This document shows positions 60,201 through 64,000 of a stretch of 64,000 nt of DNA, one piece after another. Positions within the stretch are counted from its first letter, which is position 1; the number at the start of each line of letters is the position of its first letter. The notes beneath the pieces are model-generated. The model was given only the letters and a program-made list of their open reading frames with translations. It had not been told where the DNA came from and ran no database searches. The position numbers were made by a program, and so were the translations under genes. The DNA is taken from contig NZ_CP022823.1 of assembly GCF_002269255.1 (NCBI RefSeq), forward strand, positions 3,534,001 through 3,598,000. The letters run 5' to 3'. The DNA comes from Klebsiella quasivariicola. Its GTDB lineage: Bacteria; Pseudomonadota; Gammaproteobacteria; Enterobacterales; Enterobacteriaceae.

Positions 60201-61448
60201 TTATTTCGCCGCCTCGTTGATCACCTTTTTGAAGGTCTCCAGCGGGCAGAATCCCTGAGCGTCAACCGGGCAGCCGTTAAGCGCCAGCGTGACCCGCTGC
60301 GGCGGGGACTGCAGGGTTAACGCGTCGGCGTTACGCAGCTGCTCGGTACTTTGATAGACATACTCAATCTTCATCAGATCGCGATTGCTGCCGCTGTCGT
60401 GCCAGCGCTGAAACAGCAGTTTACCGCCGATGGGCGTGCGCTCGTACTGGCCGGGCAGTTGATAGGGCTTGAAGTCCAGGGCCGTCAGCAGCGAAGCGAT
60501 ATTCGAGTCGTGCCCCACCAGCAGCGTGACTTTCGCCTTGTTGGCGTCTTCACCCACTAAAGCGTTATCGATATATTTGACCAGCGGTTTGGCGACGTTT
60601 TGCGCCACCGCCACCGAGGTAAACAGACTATCCTGATAGCCGTTTTTCAGCTTCGACAGCACCTGCCACTGCTTATCGCTGGCGATCTCCCCCCACGCCA
60701 CCTGGTCTTTCGGGAAACCTTCATAATATTGCAGGGTGAAGGCGTCCACCAGCGAGTTACCCACCTTCAGCGGCCCGGTCACGCCCGGCTCCTGCTGATA
60801 ACCAGCGCTAAAGGTATCCTTACCCTCGCTCAGGGAACAGACCTGCTTCTCTTTGCAGGAGGGCGAGTTGCGGTAATCGATCATCGTCTCCAGCAGCTTG
60901 TAGCTCTCGGTCAACTGCATCCCCTGGCGCTCTTTTTCCATCGCCTGCAGCGCTTTCTCGCGAAACGCCGGGGAGTCGTCGGTAATAACCGGGTTGAAGG
61001 TCGGATCCATGGTGCCCATCTGCGGCTGGTGATGCACTGCAATGCCGCAGCCAGGGAACGCGCCGGTGATAAAGAACTGCGCGGTGGCAACGGTGCGCTG
61101 CAGGCTGTTGGCATAGGCGTAAACCGCGTTTTCCGGCGGGCACTCGCCGCTGGTCACCAGCTTCTGCTGCGCCAGCCATTCGCGCATATAGTGGCCCATA
61201 TAGACTTCCAGCACCCCGCCTTTGGTGGTCAGCTGGCCGCCCGGCACATCCCACTGCGGCCAGGCTTTCGCTGTCGACTGCTCCAGCACGCTGCCGTTAT
61301 TGGCCAGCGGCGCACGCAGGTTGTGACGGCTCATGATCAGCACCTGCTGCAGCTGATACCCCTCCGGGGCGGCAGTGTCCTGCGCCTGAGCGCCAGCGGA
61401 TAACATCACCGCGCCCGCTATGGCGGCGGCAAGTAGACGTTTTTTCAT
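60201..61448 (-). CDS. agp: Periplasmic glucose-1-phosphatase Agp
   Basis: Agp is a periplasmic histidine acid phosphatase that releases phosphate from glucose-1-phosphate and has phytase activity. The 415-residue precursor has a signal peptide (MKKRLLAAAIAGAVMLSAGAQAQ), the catalytic RHNLRAP motif and the HD proton donor in LVGHDSNIASLL. Cysteine pairs (SGECPP, PGCGI, SCKEKQVCS, GCPV, GFCP) match those of E. coli Agp. The six-residue upstream extension lacks support. Confidence 0.95.
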   Translation of the reverse strand: MKKRLLAAAIAGAVMLSAGAQAQDTAAPEGYQLQQVLIMSRHNLRAPLANNGSVLEQSTAKAWPQWDVPGGQLTTKGGVLEVYMGHYMREWLAQQKLVTSGECPPENAVYAYANSLQRTVATAQFFITGAFPGCGIAVHHQPQMGTMDPTFNPVITDDSPAFREKALQAMEKERQGMQLTESYKLLETMIDYRNSPSCKEKQVCSLSEGKDTFSAGYQQEPGVTGPLKVGNSLVDAFTLQYYEGFPKDQVAWGEIASDKQWQVLSKLKNGYQDSLFTSVAVAQNVAKPLVKYIDNALVGEDANKAKVTLLVGHDSNIASLLTALDFKPYQLPGQYERTPIGGKLLFQRWHDSGSNRDLMKIEYVYQSTEQLRNADALTLQSPPQRVTLALNGCPVDAQGFCPLETFKKVINEAAK

Positions 61449-61556
61449 CCCTTCATCCTTAGTCATTTATTATCATCGCGTTAATTGTGACGGATTTATG
61501 ACATATTTCCTGGTAATCGCTCGCAAACTTAGACCGCAGCCGAAAATTTCCCCTGC

Positions 61557-61583
61557 CGGGCAAATAGTTTTATAATGAAACAA
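61557..61583 (+). promoter_or_regulatory. Operator-like sequence before hxlR-type gene
   Basis: GGGCAAATAGTTTTATAATG, about 25 bp before the GTG start, resembles the sequence in front of the SDR gene (GGCAAAATAGTTGCATTATT at 62085). The shared GGCAAA-TAGTT-N2-ATxAT motif suggests one regulator acts at both, perhaps the HxlR protein itself. Confidence 0.45.
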
Positions 61584-61600
61584 TTAACCTGGAGGCCTTC

Positions 61601-62050
61601 GTGAAACGTACCCGTCTGGAAAACAGCTGTTGCCCTATAGCCCGCTCCCTCGATGTTATCGGCGACTGGTGGTCGCTGCTGATCGTCCGCGATGCCCTGC
61701 GCGGGGTGCGCCGTTTTAGTGAATTCCAGAAAAATCTCGGCATCGCCAAAAATATGCTCGCCGGGCGGCTGAAAATGCTGGTGGATGAGGGTATCCTGCG
61801 CCTGCAGCCGGCCTCCGACGGCAGCGCCTGGCAGGAGTATGTCCTGACCGACAAGGGTCGCGCCCTGCAGACAGTGCTGGTCGCCCTCTCCCAGTGGGCA
61901 GACGACTATCTTTTTGACCCGAACGAACCGGCGACCCGGCTCATTGACCGTCAGCAGCGCCAGCCCCTGCGTAAGCTGGTCCTGCAGGCGGCCGATGGCC
62001 GTGAGCTGGCCCCGGCAGACATCACGATTGCTATTCCGTTGCACGACTAA
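61601..62050 (+). CDS. HxlR-family transcriptional regulator
   Basis: A 149-residue winged-helix regulator of the HxlR/MarR-like group: CCPIARSLDVIGDWWSLLIV, then RFSEFQKNLGIAKNMLAGRL. The N-terminal Cys pair is the place where redox- or aldehyde-sensing members carry their reactive Cys. It starts with GTG, and TGGAGG is well placed before it. It precedes an SDR gene in the same direction, 115 bp away, with a large inverted repeat between them. Confidence 0.9.
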   Translation: MKRTRLENSCCPIARSLDVIGDWWSLLIVRDALRGVRRFSEFQKNLGIAKNMLAGRLKMLVDEGILRLQPASDGSAWQEYVLTDKGRALQTVLVALSQWADDYLFDPNEPATRLIDRQQRQPLRKLVLQAADGRELAPADITIAIPLHD

Positions 62051-62099
62051 TCGCTGCTCACGGCAGGCAAAAATAAAAAAAGCCCGGCAAAATAGTTGC

Positions 62100-62141
62100 A
62101 TTATTAAACCACTTATTCCATGCTCAACTTGGTTTAATAAT
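62100..62141. promoter_or_regulatory. 12-bp inverted repeat upstream of the SDR gene
   Basis: ATTATTAAACCA (62100-62111) and TGGTTTAATAAT (62130-62141) are perfect inverted copies with an 18-bp gap, centred 45 bp before the SDR start. The 30-bp centre spacing is about three helical turns. It is a good candidate operator for the HxlR regulator. Confidence 0.7.
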
Positions 62142-62165
62142 AAAACCTTTTACGAGGCTCTTCCC

Positions 62166-62954
62166 ATGACCCAACCATCGCACACTGCTTTTATCACCGG
62201 CGCGTCCTCAGGTATCGGCGCGATCTATGCTGAACGACTCGCCGCCCGCGGCTACGATCTGATCCTCGCCGCCCGCCGTGAAGACCGGCTGCAGGCGCTC
62301 GCCGATCAGCTACAGTCACGCTTTGCCATCCAGGCCAGCATCCTCAAAGTCGATCTCAGTGAGGAGCAAGGCATTGCCGCTGTAGAGCAACGTCTGCAAC
62401 AGGATCCCGCCATCGATCTGTTTATTAACAACGCCGGCACAGCGAAAATGGCAGGCTTCCTCGCCAGTACACCGCGCGAGCATCAGGCGATTCACACGCT
62501 GAACACCACGGCGCTGCTGCGTCTGAGCTATGCCGCGCTGGCGGCTTTCGCTCCCCGAGGTCGCGGTACGCTGATCAATATTGCCTCTATCCTCGCGCTG
62601 CATACGCTGCCAGGTAGCGCGGTCTACAGCGCCAGCAAAGCCTGGGTGTTGAGCTTTACCCGCGGTCTGCAGGATGAGTTTGCCGACAGCGGCGTGCGTA
62701 TTCAGGTGGTATTGCCGGCGGCGACCGCCACCGATCTCTGGCCGACTTCCGGGGTGGCGCTGGATGCCCTGCCCAGCGGCACGGTGATGACCACAGAGGA
62801 TCTGGTGGACGCCGCCCTCCGTGGACTGGCGTTGGGGGAGAAGGTCACGTTACCGCCGGTTCATGACCTGAAACTGTGGGATACTTATGAGCGGGCCAGG
62901 CTGGCGCTGTTTACCACCGCCCGAACCGGGGAGCCGGCGCCACGGTATCGCTAA
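62166..62954 (+). CDS. Short-chain dehydrogenase/reductase
   Basis: A 262-residue classical SDR. The cofactor motif is TGASSGIG, then NNAG, with the catalytic Ser (INIASILAL) and YSASK Tyr/Lys. AARRED after strand two (basic residues) points to NADP(H). GAGG lies before the ATG. It is probably under control of the HxlR gene upstream, as in many redox-stress modules. The substrate is unknown. Confidence 0.88.
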   Translation: MTQPSHTAFITGASSGIGAIYAERLAARGYDLILAARREDRLQALADQLQSRFAIQASILKVDLSEEQGIAAVEQRLQQDPAIDLFINNAGTAKMAGFLASTPREHQAIHTLNTTALLRLSYAALAAFAPRGRGTLINIASILALHTLPGSAVYSASKAWVLSFTRGLQDEFADSGVRIQVVLPAATATDLWPTSGVALDALPSGTVMTTEDLVDAALRGLALGEKVTLPPVHDLKLWDTYERARLALFTTARTGEPAPRYR

Positions 62955-62974
62955 CCAGCACCTCGCGGCGGTGG

Positions 62975-63196
62975 TTACTCCGGTAGCGGAACCGCCGTCA
63001 GGGTACAGATCGCCTCGTGCTCCCCGCCGCGGCGATCGGTTATCATCACCTTATCGCCCGCTTTTTTACCTTCACAGGGTTTGAGAACCTGCTCCACGAT
63101 CCGCTCGCGGCTCGCCTGACGTTCACTTTCAGCCTGACTGGCGAAGGCGGTTAGCGCCAGCACCACGCCCAGCAGGCCGAGGGTTTTCTTATACAT
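62975..63196 (-). CDS. Small exported protein of unknown function
   Basis: A 73-residue protein with a signal peptide (MYKKTLGLLGVVLALTAFASQA, cleavage after SQA) and a 50-residue mature part with two cysteines (KPCEGKKAGDKVMITD and EAICTLTAVPLPE), likely one disulfide. I do not recognise the family. It converges on the SDR gene with 20 bp between. Confidence 0.65.
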   Translation of the reverse strand: MYKKTLGLLGVVLALTAFASQAESERQASRERIVEQVLKPCEGKKAGDKVMITDRRGGEHEAICTLTAVPLPE

Positions 63197-63451
63197 GTCT
63201 TACTCTCAGAACATTCTCATTCGCCGTCAGCGTAACCCTCTGTACGCCATACTTCTGTAAAATCACTTAACGGAGTGTTACGTCATTTCAGGTGAAACTC
63301 CGGCGGTCACATTCGTGCGGGAAATATATTATCACAACCCCGGCGGCGGTTATTCTCGCGATGAGACGTCATCTTTCAGACATATCCCGATGTTATCTTC
63401 AATCGCGCCCTGTATCTTTTTCCCTTTCTAAACAGAATATTAGGTTGGTCT

Positions 63452-63574
63452 ATGTCGGGTCTTATTCTCTTTATCGTCGCGGTGGCGCTGCTGGGCGTCG
63501 CCATTTACAGTCTGGTGTCGTACCTCAAAGAGCGGCGCGCCAGTCAGTTGCCTGTCCATAAAAAGAAGAAATAA
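63452..63574 (+). CDS. Small membrane protein (40 aa)
   Basis: A 40-codon gene, MSGLILFIVAVALLGVAIYS followed by LVSYLKERRASQ and a terminal Lys cluster (HKKKK). One membrane helix with a positively charged C-terminal tail. TTAGGTTGGT before the ATG is a modest ribosome site. Small membrane proteins of this shape are annotated in Klebsiella; the role is unknown. Confidence 0.6.
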   Translation: MSGLILFIVAVALLGVAIYSLVSYLKERRASQLPVHKKKK

Positions 63575-63701
63575 TACCTTCCGTTCCCTGCCGTTTTCTG
63601 CAGATTTCCTGACGCGCCTGTACGGTCCCTTACTGTCGCCAAAACGAAGGCAGGCCCATGAGCCTGCCTTCATTCAACGCCTGGATTCGCCTTTATGACT
63701 C

Positions 63702-64000
63702 TCAGGCCTGCTCCGCTTTCGTCGCATCAAACTGCGGCGGCGGTTTACGAAAGCGCCGGGTCAGATAAGTCAGATACAGCAGGCCAAGCGCCGCCCACAC
63801 CAGACCGAGCGTTAGCGAGGTAGCCTCGAGGTTGATCCACAGCACGCCCACGGTCAACGCCCCCACCATCGGCAACAGCAGATAGTGCAGACGATCCTTC
63901 CAGGTCTTGTTGTAGCCCTTGCGCCGCCAGAAGTGGTTGAACACCGACAGGTTAACGAAAGTAAACGCCACCAGTGCGCCAAAGTTGATCAACGCCGTGG
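63702..64000 (-). CDS. APC-family amine/amino-acid permease, 3' part
   Basis: The last 98 codons of a gene that continues past the window edge. INFGALVAFTFVNLSVFNHFW followed by two further membrane segments (LLLPMVGALTVGVLWINL, LTLGLVWAALGLLYLTYL) is the C-terminal pattern of PuuP/PlaP-type putrescine and amino-acid permeases. The TTG at 63992 is an internal Leu, not the start. Substrate cannot be told from this part. Confidence 0.78.
   Translation of the reverse strand, partial: TALINFGALVAFTFVNLSVFNHFWRRKGYNKTWKDRLHYLLLPMVGALTVGVLWINLEATSLTLGLVWAALGLLYLTYLTRRFRKPPPQFDATKAEQA

Overview
The window is enterobacterial chromosome. Gene content, order and protein sequences fit Klebsiella (K. 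pneumoniae complex): the backbone is collinear with the E. coli K-12 stretch from yceF/rluC/rne down to yccJ/agp, but the flagellar flg genes expected between rne and murJ, and clsC, ymdA and the curli (csg) genes expected between opgC and ycdZ, are absent. The rut pyrimidine-degradation operon, efeUOB and putAP are intact. Base composition is GC-rich throughout except one AT-rich gene near 59.4-60.0 kb. No prophage, CRISPR array or replication origin was seen.

Layout. 1-9 kb: yceF (partial), rluC, the long rne leader, rne, then a LysR/MFS pair where flg would be, and murJ-mviM-yceH-rimJ read leftward. 11-21 kb: mdtH, yceB, pyrC (PurR box), dinI (LexA box), bssS, solA, yceO, trhO, lpxL, mdtG, msyB, yceK. 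21-31 kb: opgGH/opgC for osmoregulated periplasmic glucans, a TetR regulator, ymdB, ycdZ-ycdY-ycdX and ghrA. 31-35 kb: two near-identical tRNA-Ser(GGA) genes, each followed by a 181/182-bp unit that repeats the tRNA 3' end, bracketing a 3-kb LysR/pirin/isochorismatase-like islet; then phoH. 36-43 kb: efeUOB iron uptake with a Fur box, a nucleoside transporter, a lipoprotein and putP. 43-49 kb: the put control region with repeated GTTGCA operators, putA, and an IS110-family element inserted at a REP sequence. 49-55 kb: rutR and rutABCDEFG with NtrC, RutR and sigma-54 sites. 55.5-56.6 kb: a tandem pair of unexplained ~480-bp intergenic units separated by REP sequences. 56.6-64 kb: a DMT exporter, ymdF, wrbA-yccJ, an AT-rich membrane-protein orphan, agp, an HxlR/SDR pair, two tiny genes and the end of an APC permease.

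The most notable system is the IS110-family element at 47.4-48.6 kb. It closely resembles E. coli IS621, the founding bridge-RNA-guided recombinase. Its transposase keeps the D11/E60/D102/D105 and S241 active-site residues. Its 195-bp leader can be read as a bridge RNA: a 9-nt guide identical to the adjoining REP target plus core, and a second 9-nt guide identical to the element's own right end plus the first core base. Joining the two ends in a circle would build a -35/-10 promoter in front of the RNA. The target guide matches the Klebsiella-type REP end rather than the E. coli one, so the element looks reprogrammed to its host's repeats.
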